64,000 nt of DNA from assembly GCF_029867415.1 (NCBI RefSeq), contig NW_026705391.1, forward strand, positions 62,001-126,000, written 5' to 3'. The notes below the pieces were generated by a model. It worked only from the letters and a program-made list of their open reading frames with translations, did no database searches and was not told the origin of the DNA. Positions 21,588-32,770 of this stretch are shown here, one piece after another; the first letter of the stretch is position 1; each line of letters begins with the position of its first letter. Source of the DNA: Vicia villosa (lineage: Eukaryota; Streptophyta; Magnoliopsida; Fabales; Fabaceae). Both the position numbers and the translations under genes were made by a program.

Positions 21588-21899
21588 ATAGTTGCATATG
21601 CTTTTTATTATTATTATTATCTATGCTCTCACTATTTTTTAAGTGTTTATTGAAAGATTTGTGAGGGCTTGTTTCTCCTCTCTCCTGTGTAAATGTAATA
21701 TCGTTTCAACCTTAGATTCACTTCATGCTAATATATCACTATGATAAAGTTGATATTTGTTCATCAATATGCTTATTCTTTGCAAGATTTGGTCATAACA
21801 TGCATACATTCATTGCATACAGCCAAATTTTGAAATTTGCAAGCCTTAGGTCGACCTACTCCTTATGTGAGTCGACCTATTCAAAAATAATTTTTAAAA

Positions 21900-22202
21900 G
21901 GGTTAATACCATTTTACCCTCCTGCCATATAGGTCTCTACTGGTTTTGCCCCTTGTAAATTTTTTTTTTGAAAAACAACCTTGTCATTTCAAAATACTAA
22001 CTTTTTAGCCCCTAAAGTCAAAATCCCCAGGAAAATCTGCAGGTTTCCTGCGGATTTTCTTTTCGATTTTCCTGCGGATTTTGACTTTAGGGACTAAAAT
22101 GTTAGTATTTTGAAATTACAAGGTTGTTTTTCAAAAAAAAAATTTACAGGGGGCAAAATCAGAAAAGACCTATATGGCAGGGGGGTAAAATGGTATTAAC
22201 CC
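21900..22202. mobile_element. Mutator-type MITE with 9-bp target duplication
   Basis: The 303-bp element is almost a complete palindrome. It begins GGGTTAATACCATTTTACCC, and its other end is the reverse complement, with matching arms extending past 100 bases. It is flanked by a perfect TTTTTAAAA on both sides (21891-21899 and 22203-22211). A 9-bp duplication and long terminal inverted repeats point to Mutator-like elements. It has no coding capacity. Confidence 0.88.
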
Positions 22203-22391
22203 TTTTTAAAAATTTAAGGCTAATGCGTCGACGCACTCACTGCATAGGTCGACGCATCGTTCGCAGAATTTCAAAATTAGGTTACATTTAAAAAGGGAAC
22301 ACAAAGCAAATTCACTTCTTCTTTCTCCTCCCTGCGCCGACCCCCTCACACAAACCCTAAGCACCACTCATCTCCTCCCTCTCACTCATCC

Positions 22392-23651
22392 ATGGCTTCC
22401 CACAAATCACTAAGAAAGAGAGCAAGTAGAGAAGACTCTTCCTCTCAACAACAACCTGAAATAGAGGATGCTTTGTCTCTTATCCCTGATGCTCTTGTGG
22501 AATCCTACTCTTCCCATTTCAGAAACCGAAAAGTCATCAAACAATTCATGCTGTTCACAGGAACTCTACGAAGACTTCATCTTCAACAGGTAATGGAACT
22601 ACTTGAATTTCAAAATTTGGGTACTTTTCTTGAACTAAGCCATGAGTACAATGAGGATTTGGTAAGGGTTTTCTACAATGGTATGCAAGGACACTTCCAA
22701 GGCAGTTCCTTCAACTTTCAGATGGGTACAACCACATACGCCATCACCGACAACACTTGGAGGCAATTAGGTCTATTTCCACTCCGTGAGAATGCCGTCA
22801 CGGTAACTGATACCAACGTATTGACCCAATTTGACTATAATGTTGATCTGAACAACATGTTGAGGCGCCCTCATGCTGACCATGTAGTTCAAAGCAACTT
22901 GTTCCCTCGGTCCGCTACTACAGGTCTCTTAAACATTGTTGATAGAATTCTACAATGGATTGTGGCACGAATCATCCGACCTAAACAAGGTGGATATTCT
23001 CGTGTTGACCAACAATAAGTGTACTTGGTTTGGTTGATCAAGAGCAAAATTCTGGTAAATTGGCCTAATTTTATTGTGAAGCGCATGTTTAAATTAAAGG
23101 AGTCAGGTAGATGCACCGCTATTGGATATGCATCTCTCATCCAATGGGTGCTTAATAGAGTCAATATTCCATCTCAGCGGCTTCCAAAGAAGACCATCTC
23201 CATTGACCAAGAATTCACAAAGAAGACACTGAATATGATGGGATTCTTCTACAATCGCGCCACGGGTGCCTATGGAGCTGTTCTACGAGGAAACAATCCG
23301 GACCTCAATAGAGAAGATGAGGATGAAATGAACATTGATGAAGAGGAAGATATTGCAGGTGAAGATGAAGATGAAGATGTGGGTGCTGAAACTGCCGGCT
23401 CAAACATTATACAGTTGATGGAGGCTATGCGTCTTCAACAAATTGAAAATCAAAATTTGATGAATGATCGCCTAACTACTCTAACCACTCGTGTCACTGA
23501 GCAAGGTGCTCAATTTACCGCCTACTCAACACTTCAAGAGCAAAGGTACAACACGCTCTATGGCATGTTGGATGCCCAGAGCAACCAAATCTCATCCTTC
23601 ACTAGTGCCTTCATGCAACACTACCCTTTTTCTCCAGTTCATTCGGCTTAA
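22392..23651 (+). pseudogene. Env-like extra ORF of the Maximus element, one in-frame stop
   Basis: This ORF follows pol in the same direction and starts at an ATG in good context (TCCATGGCT). The first part (22392-23018, 208 residues) ends in TAA. The same frame continues directly to 23651 for about 210 more residues. The N-terminal half is globular, with a block GTTTYAITDNTWRQLGLFPL that I associate with 'putative plant transposon protein' families in legumes. The second part has an acidic stretch (EDEDEMNIDEEEDIAGEDED) and a C-terminal region rich in Gln, Met and Leu that may be a coiled coil. I see no clear signal peptide or membrane anchor, so 'env-like' describes position only. The stop at 23016 is probably a point mutation. 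Confidence 0.7.
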
Positions 23652-24167
23652 CCACCACCACCGGCTCAAGAAGGAGATGACGATGCCAATGCCTAGTGTT
23701 CTCTTTTGATTTTTTTTTGCATTCATCATTTACATATTGTCATGAACAATTTTATTGTATTTTGTGACTTCATTTTATTTTATGCTGGACAAAATTCTAC
23801 CGTACTTTGTGTTTGTGTAAGGATTTGAATTGAGCTATGTGCTCATTATGCGTTTAGTTATTTATGTTATGTTGTCGTTTATTTTATCATTAAGCATTGT
23901 TTTATGTGAATGATTGCTTTATGATTATGATGGCAAAAGGGCTTAGTACTGATCACGATTGAGTTATGTTATTCCGCCACATATGCATAATATTGTCTAT
24001 CTCTTTTTGATGTTGTCAAAGGGGGAGAAAACTGAGTGAATCAACAAGCAATGGAAAACAAACACACCTAGTAAGGGGGAGCATACAGAAAGGGGGAGCA
24101 AGCACTTCGGCTAAGCAACGCCTCGACAAAGATTCACAATTTTTGCCATCATCAAAAAGGGGGAGTA
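23652..24167 (+). other. Non-coding tail with multiple polypurine tracts
   Basis: At least four purine tracts of the AAGGGGGAG type occur at about 24017, 24073, 24089 and 24154. The last one abuts the LTR start and is the likely plus-strand primer. Multiple tracts are known for SIRE-type elements. Confidence 0.75.
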
Positions 24168-25715
24168 TGTGAGAGCAAGGTGCAGTTTTCATGGGTTTTC
24201 ATGATGTCAAATCATTGTGAATCAACCACAACTTAAGTGGAAACTTAGAAACCGAGCAAATGCAACCAAGACAAGTATTTTTGGCTACAAGACACTAATA
24301 GGCCGACTCAGAGACACAACAGGTCGACCTAGTGCAAGCTGCTTCTGAAAAATTCTGTGTAAGGGCTGAATGCGTCGATGCATCACATGAATAGGTCGAC
24401 GCATGGAACTTTGTGTTATCTCGGGTATGCGCACTCTGACTCTTCAGGTCGACGCATCCACTCTTTGAAATTCAAATGAAAAAGCAAAATGCGTCGACGC
24501 ATTGAGTGACTAGGTCGACGCATATCATTTTGGGAACTCACGGGAATGCGCACGCCGACCCTTCAGGTCGACGCAAGTGTCACACTTTGCTCTTTTTCAG
24601 GTGCTATACACTCAATAGGTCGACCTATGCAGAGAGCAGGTCGACCTGTCGCTAATAAACCTTGTTTTCTGCTGTTTTCAAGTTGGCTTATACATTGTGG
24701 GTGTTATAAATACTCAAGTGATCATTCTCAAGCAAAACAACAAGAAACGTGAAAGATAGACTCAGCTTCTTCTCATTTTCAACCTTTCGCTTATTAATCG
24801 AGAATCAAACATAATCATCTTTCTCGATCGAAGTAAGGAACGTATGTTGATAAGGTTCGACGGTAGATATTTGTCTTGTTCGAGATTCGACGGTAGACAT
24901 TCATCTTGTTCGAGTGAAGAGTGTTGAGGGTGTTTCTTGTATAAAACCTTAGGGTTTTTCCTTCTTCATCAAAGATTTTGTTTGAAGGTTTTTGACGATC
25001 GATTCGCTTTGGTAATCAATTCAGCCGTGCATAAGGGATTGAGGGATTGAAGATCCGCTCAACAAACTTGCTACAACCGGAGGATTGAGAAAGGAACGAT
25101 CGGGGTCTTGATCGTGAAGATCTTAGACATTGACTTGATTCAACTTGAATCAAGGGGAGGATCGAATTGCATTCAATTTTACTGCATGTGTGTAGTTGGT
25201 GATTGGTACTTTCTATCCTTGTTAAACATTTTGCAATCTAATAAAACTTTCCCAATTTCATTTGAAATTAGGGGCAGACGTACTCCTGCGAGGACGATAG
25301 AGGAACTACCTAAACAAATATCGTGTTCCTTATCACTTTTACTTTATCATATTTCCATTTGTTTTCGTTTATTACCATTGTTGAACAAAAACTAAGGTTA
25401 GGTAAAATATCGATCACCAAGTGTTCGATAAAATTACTCAATCAAATTTTTGTTCAAATTTTAGTGAAAACGTTCATTGTGAGTAATATACCATATAGTG
25501 TGCAATTGATACAATTGAGACATTCGTTAAAAACGTAATTCATAACTTGACATTTTCATCCGTTCGGTTTAGTGCACATATCCGGTCCCCGATAACATAA
25601 TCGCTCTTAGACGATTAAGTGATTCAGGGAAGTCACGTTTCAAAAACTAAAATTTTCTTAAGTCGAAAAAAGGTGGTCTATTCACCCCCCTCTAGACCAT
25701 TCCTATCGTCTAACA
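24168..25715 (+). mobile_element. 3' LTR of the Maximus-like element (1548 bp)
   Basis: It begins TGTGAGAGCAAGG directly after the last purine tract and ends ...CGTCTAACA, followed by sequence matching element A's LTR. The first 500 bp hold six paired GTCGAC motifs. A 36-bp near-duplicate (CGACGGTAGA... TCTTGTTCGAG) lies at 24858-24921. No second copy is visible for comparison because the 5' LTR is outside the window. Confidence 0.8.
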
Positions 25716-25830
25716 GGTTTCAGACATGATGAGATCCAATGGCTGAAGGCTGAGAGACTACCACAGACTTGCGTAAGGGCGCTGCATGTAACCTGATAAT
25801 AATTGTAAACAAAACCATATTAAAAATAAA

Positions 25831-25900
25831 GGGGTGACCGCTGGGGATCGAACCAGCGTCTTAATGATTGTGAACCTGTGCTTTTGCCAACCGAGCCAAC
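25831..25900 (-). other. tRNA-like module in element A 3' LTR
   Basis: The minus strand has TGGCTCGGTTGG (25898-25887) matching an A box and GGTTCGATCCC (25854-25844) matching a B box. The T arm GCTGG-TTCGATC-CCAGC is a perfect 5-bp stem with a 7-base loop. The copy in the 5' LTR is at 50964-51033. Confidence 0.62.
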
Positions 25901-26685
25901 TTTTCATTCGTTTAATGGTTCCGTCACCAATAAATATATAAAAAAATAATTGCGAATTCTAAGAATAGTCAAACTGGGCCCAGGTAGACGTTGAACCACC
26001 AATCACGTAAAGAGAGAAGGTCGCTAATGGTTGATCAGCCATCTGGGCAGTGCCACGCGTGGACGAAAAGTCCCCATCACTATTCCATCTTCTTCTTCGT
26101 TTGGGCACCAGGATTTGCTACGATTTTGTTGCGATTTAGCTATGGATTCTGCATCAAATTTTCGTGGCCGTTCTTGTAAAATTAAAAACTCAAAGAAGCG
26201 ACGTTAAACACTCAACCTAAGCACCCAGATCATATCCATATCAAGATACAAGTGTAATGATGCCTTCGTTTTGGCTTGTAACCCCTGGTATGTGAGAGAA
26301 CGAAAACGCTCTTCTTGGAAACCCTAAGCATGGCATAACTCGTTCCACACGATCAAGCTTAGAACTAATGGTCCTATCCTTTTCTAAACATCACCAGAAA
26401 CACGTTAGAGGCATTAGATTTTATTAAATCATAGTGAACAATTGGAAACGAAAACTCATGCACCAAGAATAACATGAATGCGTATTATACAATATGGATG
26501 GCATGCGACTTGGTCAGTTATCCATTCTTACCCTTTGATACCTTATTAACAAGATTAGATGGTTGAGAAGCATTAAGAAGCCCTTGGATTAAGAGCACGC
26601 CAACTTCAATGTCTATTGAGTTTTTGTTCTTTGTAAACCCTAGTTCTCTCACCGATTTTTGTCCCCTATTCCTTGCCACATTCTT

Positions 26686-26698
26686 GCATATTTATAAG
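26686..26698 (-). promoter_or_regulatory. Element A LTR TATA box (3' LTR)
   Basis: The minus strand reads CTTATAAATATGC, 1.19 kb from the LTR start. The matching site in the 5' LTR is near 51820-51832. Confidence 0.5.
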
Positions 26699-28156
26699 AA
26701 GAATTAGGTTTAAAGGATGGGCTTGGACCTCATGTTTAAAGAGAAAATATTTTGATTTGAAAAATAATGTGAAAACTTGCTAATTTTGGATTTTATTATT
26801 TTCCATCTTTTCCAATCCCTTTTGTAGGAAATTTAATCCATATTAATCATGTTTGGATGATTGGATTTGATTGTGAAATCCATCTTTTGATAAAATCTAA
26901 TTATTTCATATTTTACTTAATTTATTTAACATTTAAATGAATAAAATTAAAATAAATGAAATAAATATCATAAAAATAAAATAAATAGGTTTATAAGTCT
27001 TGGTATGGTCCATGGATATGTTTTAGGTCCAAGAGTTAGGCCCAAGAATTCAAAATACCAAAATTCTCCATTTTGCATTAAGTGCAATTTCTCAAAATCG
27101 ACCAACTTATGCAAGCCATAAATCATTCAATTTTTGTCATATGGAGATGATCTAGGACTTTTTGGAAATCCAAAGATGTCCTCTACAAGCCCCTTTCAAA
27201 CCCTTTTTCCATTTAGAAATTTTATCTTGATGATATGGCTTCTGAGAAAAAACTGCTTTTTGCGAGCTCCTAGAAGGACCTGTAATGTATTGGCTCATAT
27301 CTCTCTTATGCGGAAGCATTTCTTGACCTTGAGCCCAACATCAAAGTTGTAGAGAATGAAATTTCCTTAAGAATAGGCTTTGGATGGGGAATTTTTTATA
27401 AAGTATGAGAGAGATATGATCAGTCAAAGTTGGGTTGACTTTCTCCTCGAAACCCTAATTTAGAAACTTGGACTTTTGATGATTTTAGAGCTTTTCTTGA
27501 TGAATCATGATCAATTCTTAATCAAATGATGAATCTTACTTCAAATGAAGGATGTTGACCAAAAATCAGGAGTTTTGAATGTATTTTGACCATAGTTGAC
27601 TTTTAGGTTAAATAGATCGACTGTTGACCATCTGAGCAGTTGACTGAGCAATCTTATGAATCAGAGCTTGAAACTTGGCATGAGGATCCTTTGAAGCATA
27701 TGAGATACCATGCGATCCATTTGAGGTCTTAGAACTTGATTTGATCTCGAGAGAAGTAAAACCCTAGTTGTGGGTTGATTGCTTAGGAGATAAGTAAGTG
27801 TGCCCAATTCTTGCATATGCTAGATTAACTGAAGATCATATGAGTCAAGATATATTGAAATATGATGGGAAAATTTTGGAGTATGATAGCTGCCCCTATT
27901 CAATCTTATTACACTTGAGGATGTAGATTGGCTTGTGTGCCTATCAGAATCTGAAGGTGGAAGAGGATTGAACACTAGAATACCAAGAAATTTGCCCTTG
28001 CTGATGGTGAAGGTACTTTTCAGAGATGGGCTTAAAGATGCCATCCATCTTGATAGACTTGAGAGTCAGAATACGTCGTACGTTAGACTGTATCTGAAGG
28101 ATATAATTAGGATGAGTCGTACGTTAGACTGAATCCACTGTATTGAGAAGTATTTG

Positions 28157-28357
28157 TTGGAGATTGATCGTGTCAGCACCGTTCGTAGTAACTGAATTAG
28201 ATGTTGGAAGGATGATCGTGTCTACACCGTTCGTGATGATAGAATTAGATCTTCGAATGTTGATCGTGTCAGCACCGTTCGTAGTAACTGAATTGGATCT
28301 TGGAAGTATGATCGTGTCTACACCGTTCGTGATGATAGAATTAGATCTTTGAATGTT
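28157..28357. repeat. 48-bp tandem repeat, two alternating variants (element A)
   Basis: Four units of about 48 bp begin GATCGTGTC. Units alternate between AGCACCGTTCGTAGTAACTG and TACACCGTTCGTGATGATAG, making a 96-bp higher-order unit. The same array with six units is in element B at 32476-32765. Confidence 0.85.
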
Positions 28358-28489
28358 TTCGATTACTGCCAGGGGACTGATGTAGATGTCATTGCCAGGG
28401 GACTAACATGATGAGAAGGATTTGTGAGATGGGCTTAAAGATGCCATCTGAAAGAGATAATTGTCACAAGTCAAAATATGCCCCTGATA

Positions 28490-28985
28490 GAAAGTTTTAG
28501 AATGTCCAAGATTCGAGCTTCTAGAATGTATATCTGATAAGGATGTTTCAGAAGTCTGGGGGTCACGCTTCCAGAATGTTCATCTGATTGGAACTTTCAG
28601 AATATCCGGGGTTCGAGCTTCCGGAATGTATATCTGATAAGAATATTTCAGAAGTCTAGGGGTCACGCTTCCATAATGTTCATCTGATTGGAACTTTCAG
28701 AATGTCCGGGGTTCGAGCTTCCGGAATGTATATCTGATTGGAATGTTTTAGAAGTCTGGGGGTCATGCTTCTAGAATGTTCATCTGATTGGAACTTTCAG
28801 AATGTCCGGGGTTCGAGCTTCCGGAATGTATATCTGATAAGAATGTTTCAGAAGTCTGGGGGTCAAGCTTCCAGAATGTTCATCTGATTGGAAATTTCAG
28901 GATGTCCGGGATTCGAGCTTCCAGAATGTATATCTGATGTAGGTGTCTTCAGAATGTCTGGAGGGATATGCTTTCCAGAATGTAT
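28490..28985. repeat. 100-bp tandem repeat array (element A)
   Basis: The motif TTCGAGCTTC recurs at 28512, 28612, 28712, 28812 and 28912, a period of exactly 100 bp. Each unit is two related halves of about 50 bp, one with CCGGGGTTCGAGCTTCCGGA and the other with GTCTGGGGGTCACGCTTCCA. This array is absent at the homologous place in element B. Confidence 0.88.
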
Positions 28986-31185
28986 ATCTGACAGAGATTG
29001 ATTTGTTGATGATATTCATCTGCTTGGAAACTTGCCTGAAAAACAAAGTTAGCAACATGCAATGCCATGATGCATGGTATGTATTTATGTAATGATTGAT
29101 TATGAATGACGTATGTATGCAACATGTTGTCAATGATGACAGTAGATCGTAGAATAGTCTGGCGGGGAAAATAAATCCCTGACTGTTGTGAAGAATACAG
29201 AGTATAAGTCTTCTGTTTTAGTAGGAACTCCCGCTCCATGCTCGAGGATTCTCAACTGGGGATCTTTGACTTCTGATTGGGGAAAGAAGTAATTTGAATG
29301 GTTGATCTTGATGTACCCCGACTGGGGATAAGAGAGGTGAATAGAATCTCCGATGTTCCATCTGACCAAGCTCGACTATGAATGCCAACCCTTGTTGGAG
29401 AAGAGATTATTCAAAGATAGCTTCTTGAAGATTACTCTGTTGGGATATGATCCGGTGAAATTGGCTCTGTCGGAAGACATGGATACCTTGAACATTGCCC
29501 CAAGTGGCTATAGTAACTGCCATTCCTGGACTCGTATTGATTGGGATATACCAATGGGTATCAGCCGAAGTGTCGAACATGCCTTGCATAACTTTTCCCC
29601 TGCTGGTAGGGAATTTGAAGAGATTTTCCATTGTGAGGAATTTCTGAGATATATACTGTGGGTGACCTGCCCCTAGTAATCATAAAATTAGGATGATGCC
29701 CCTGACTGATCGAGAGGTAGCTTCAGATCCACTTGGGTGCATGCCCCTGATTGATTGGACAAAGCATGTCCTTCCCCTTGTATTCATTGAGTCAGACGTA
29801 GTAAATGTTGCTGAAGTGATTTCGTCTGTCGAGATAACTTTTAGTCATTAGTTGTACCCTTGTGCAAATTCTTTCTGATGCTAACATTTGAAATTATGTA
29901 GCAGAATATGTATAATAATGGATTCATGAGATGCAATGCATATGTCTGTCTTGAGTTTTTGAAAAACATTAAAAACGATGTAAAAGCGTGATATTTGTGA
30001 AAACGTGATGTTTGTAAAAAACGTGATATCAACTCAACATTTATGGCAAACCTTAAGGAGTTAGGATACCCTTTTAGTGACAGTATGCTTTCGAACTAAC
30101 CATGCTTCAGTTAGGACTTTCAAGGATTGTAACGTGGCTTGGTTCACAGTTTAAGAAACGAAGGATAATGGCTCAAAGTTTATTTGTACCCATCCCAATC
30201 TTCGTGATGTTCTTCGATCCTATGCTCAGTTAACCATTCGTTTAAGTCCTAGCAGAGCTTGAAGTCATAACATTGGTATTTGATGATGGTTAAAGTAAGG
30301 AAGTTTAATTTGGACAGGAAGTCATCCTTCTTGTAATATTTTCTTTTTTTCTTTTGTCGAGGATTTGCAGTAACCCTTTTTTGACTTTGATTTTGTTATC
30401 CCTAACTTTTGCCTGAAATGTTTATTTTGAGATTACAGTCAGCGAGATGTCTCAATTTTTGATAAGTCTCCTTCATAGGTTTTGACTTAACATTTTTATC
30501 TCCTTTTCTTTTTTATGGATATTGTCTGCCTGACTGGATGATTACAGAAACCCATCATTACTTGTGTAAAAACAACTGGTATAATTGAGTTAACTGAATA
30601 ACTACCCTGCCCCAGGTTATGATTAAAGGGTTTCAATTTGCACGTGAAAGAAAACTCCTACATCTTAGGCTCAAAGGGGTTGACGAGGGATTAACATCCT
30701 TATATCTCCACTTTTTAGGAATTGAAACAATTCCTGTACATCGTCAGCATAGTCTGTTCGAAAGCATATTGTATGAGGTTGCGGTATCATTTTCGTCATC
30801 CTCCCTCAAAAAGCTTACAGCTTAGTAGGAGTTGAGTATCACAAAACATAAACAAAGTAAAGACATAGTTTAAATGAGTGATAGAGAAACAATTTATTCA
30901 AGACCAACATATGCAATGCACTAATGATGATTATTAAAACAGATAATGTCTATCATACATCGAAGGTTTAAACAAACAGAATAGAAATTGCAAATGAAAG
31001 TAAATTTAATGATCCAAAAGTTTGTCATCTAGCCATCCACAGCATTAGCAATTTTGTTGTGATTAGGCATGGGAGCAATGATCACGTTAGGGTTTGCAGG
31101 AGGGTCGAACTTGATTTCCCCAACATCGATCATGTCTTGAATCTTATTTTTAAATGTCCAGAAATTGTCAGTGTCATGTCCAGGA

Positions 31186-31909
31186 CTATTGGGGGTGATA
31201 TGCACACCTCGCGTTGGGATTATAGCGAGGGGAGGAAGTGTTGGGATTTGGATGAGGAGCTATCTGTGTAAGTAGCTCTGCTTTCAACAAGTGTTGCAGC
31301 GCTTTAGTCAAAGACATGTTGATCTTTGTGAATTGTCTTTTGGATGCGCCTTGTTTACGTTGGTTGTCTTGTTGATGTATCGATGCTTGATTAGAGACCA
31401 GGATTGCCCCAACAGTGTCGGATTCATTCCTCCCATTGTACAACTTTTTTGTGACACTAGAAGTTAAAGTCACTTGAATCTTACCACTTCGGATTCCACT
31501 TTCAACACGTTCCCTAGTCAGTATGAGGTCGGTAAAACAAGAAGAAGAGCTTCCAATTAGATGGCTATAGAAAGGACCAGTTAGTGTACTCATGAACATA
31601 TCCACCAATTCTCTGTCCCCTAAAGGGGGTTGAACTATGCCTGCCAAGTCTCTCCATTTTTGAGCATACTCCTTGAAACTTTCTTTCGGCTCCATAGACA
31701 TGCCTTGTAATTGCATGCGAGTCGGTGCAAGATCAGCGTTGTATTGGTATTGCTGGTAGAAAGCAACAGCCAAGTCTTCCCAAGTACGAATATTGGCACC
31801 CTCGAGTTGATAGTACCATTCCAGTTGTGTTCCTGATTGACTTTCTTGAAAGAAATGGATCCAGAGCTTCTTATCAGCAGTATGGGCCAGGATATTGAGA
31901 GACTTGATT
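31186..31909 (-). pseudogene. Element A gag fragment (core to tail)
   Basis: An open frame runs from the B junction at about 31909 to 31186. It shows the gag core motifs WIHFFQESQSGTQLEWYY and ESFKEYAQKWRDLAGIVQPP, like the Ogre-1 gag but clearly diverged. It ends NARCAYHPQ where the variant zinc knuckle (C-x2-H) begins. Beyond the stop the frame is broken. The N-terminal piece of the same gag is at 47614-48003, on the other side of element B. Confidence 0.8.
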
Positions 31910-31959
31910 GAGATGGGCTTAAAGATGCCATCCAGCTCGATAGACTTAAGAGTCAGAAT

Positions 31960-32460
31960 ACGTCGTACGTTAGACCGTATCTGAAGGATATACTTAAGAT
32001 GAGTCGTATGTTAGATTGAACCCACTGTATTGATAAGTGTCGAGGTAAGCTGTACGTTAGGCTATATTTTTAGGACGAGTCATACACTAGACTGGGTCCA
32101 GTTTGCATCAATAGATGTCTGGAAAGCCGTACGTTAGGCTGTAGGATGGGTCGTACGTTAGACCGGATCCAATTTGCATTGATAAATGTCTGGATAGGTA
32201 AGCCGTACGTTAGGCTGTACTTTAGGACGAGTCATACATTAGACTGGGTTCAATTGCATTGATAAATGTCTGGATAAGCTGTACGTTAGGCTGTAGGATA
32301 GGTCGTACGTTAGACCAGGTCCCTTGTGTTGATAGTTGTCAGAATACACCGTACGTCAGGTTGTATCCTAGGATGAGTCATACGCTAGACTGGATCCTTT
32401 GTATTGAGAAGTACCAGAATGAGCCGTACGTTAGGCTGTATCTGAGCTCGATGTATTGGG
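31960..32460. repeat. GTACGTTAG-type repeats (element B)
   Basis: Irregular repeats contain CGTACGTTAGGCTGTA and GTCGTACGTTAGAC. They are separated by variable spacers that include TGCATTGATAAATGTCTGG. Element A has only two such units near 28070-28130, so the array expanded in B. Confidence 0.75.
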
Positions 32461-32475
32461 AAGTGTTTGTTGGAG

Positions 32476-32765
32476 ATTGATCGTGTCAGCACCGTTCGTA
32501 GTAACTGAATTAGATCTTGGAAAGATGATCGTGTCTACACCGTTCGTGATGATAGAATTAGATCTTGGAATATTGACCGTGTCAGCACCGTTCGTAGTAA
32601 CTGAATTAGATCTTGGAAAGATGATCATGTCTACACCGCTCGTGATGATAGAATTAGATCTTTGAAGAATGATCGTGTCTACACCGTTCGTGATGATAGA
32701 ATTATATCTTTGAAAGATGATCGTGTCTACACCGTTCGTGATGATAGAATTATATCTTTGAATGT
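32476..32765. repeat. 48-bp tandem repeat (element B)
   Basis: Six units of the same alternating 48-bp family as in element A. The last units are all of the TACACCGTTCGTGATGATAG type. Confidence 0.85.
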
Positions 32766-32770
32766 ATCTT

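Larger units (their letters stand above)
21448..25715 (+). mobile_element. 3' part of a Maximus/SIRE-like Ty1/copia element
   Basis: In order this contains: RNase H tail, about 0.8 kb of non-coding DNA carrying a MITE, an env-like extra ORF, a non-coding stretch with several AAGGGGGAG purine tracts, and the 3' LTR. The extra ORF downstream of pol and the multiple polypurine tracts are features known from SIRE-type elements. Its 5' portion is left of the window, beyond Ogre-1. The 5 bases after it (25716-25720, GGTTT) would be its target duplication. Confidence 0.82.
25716..27888 (-). mobile_element. Element A 3' LTR, cut by the Maximus insertion
   Basis: It matches 50849-53021 along its whole length with roughly 97% identity by eye, in the same orientation. 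It ends (minus sense start) TATCATACTCC, a one-base change from the usual TGTCATAC. The outer 1.7 kb of this LTR is missing, because the copia 3' LTR joins it at 25715. The missing part should be found beyond the copia element's 5' end. Confidence 0.85.
27889..31909 (-). other. Element A 3' internal region, mostly non-coding
   Basis: It begins with a purine tract (minus AATAGGGGCAGC) beside the LTR. It holds a 48-bp repeat array, a 100-bp repeat array, about 2 kb without recognisable coding sense, and the C-terminal gag piece. It is homologous to 31910-36440, which belongs to element B. Confidence 0.7.

Noticed and set aside
28143..28352. Repetitive ORF of 69 residues (VSAPFVVTELDL units)
   Set aside because: It is the translation of a 48-bp tandem repeat, which stays open because 48 is a multiple of three. 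There is no sign of a real protein.
28490..28985. CRISPR-like array
   Set aside because: A 100-bp period without separate unique spacers, inside a plant retroelement; it is a minisatellite.
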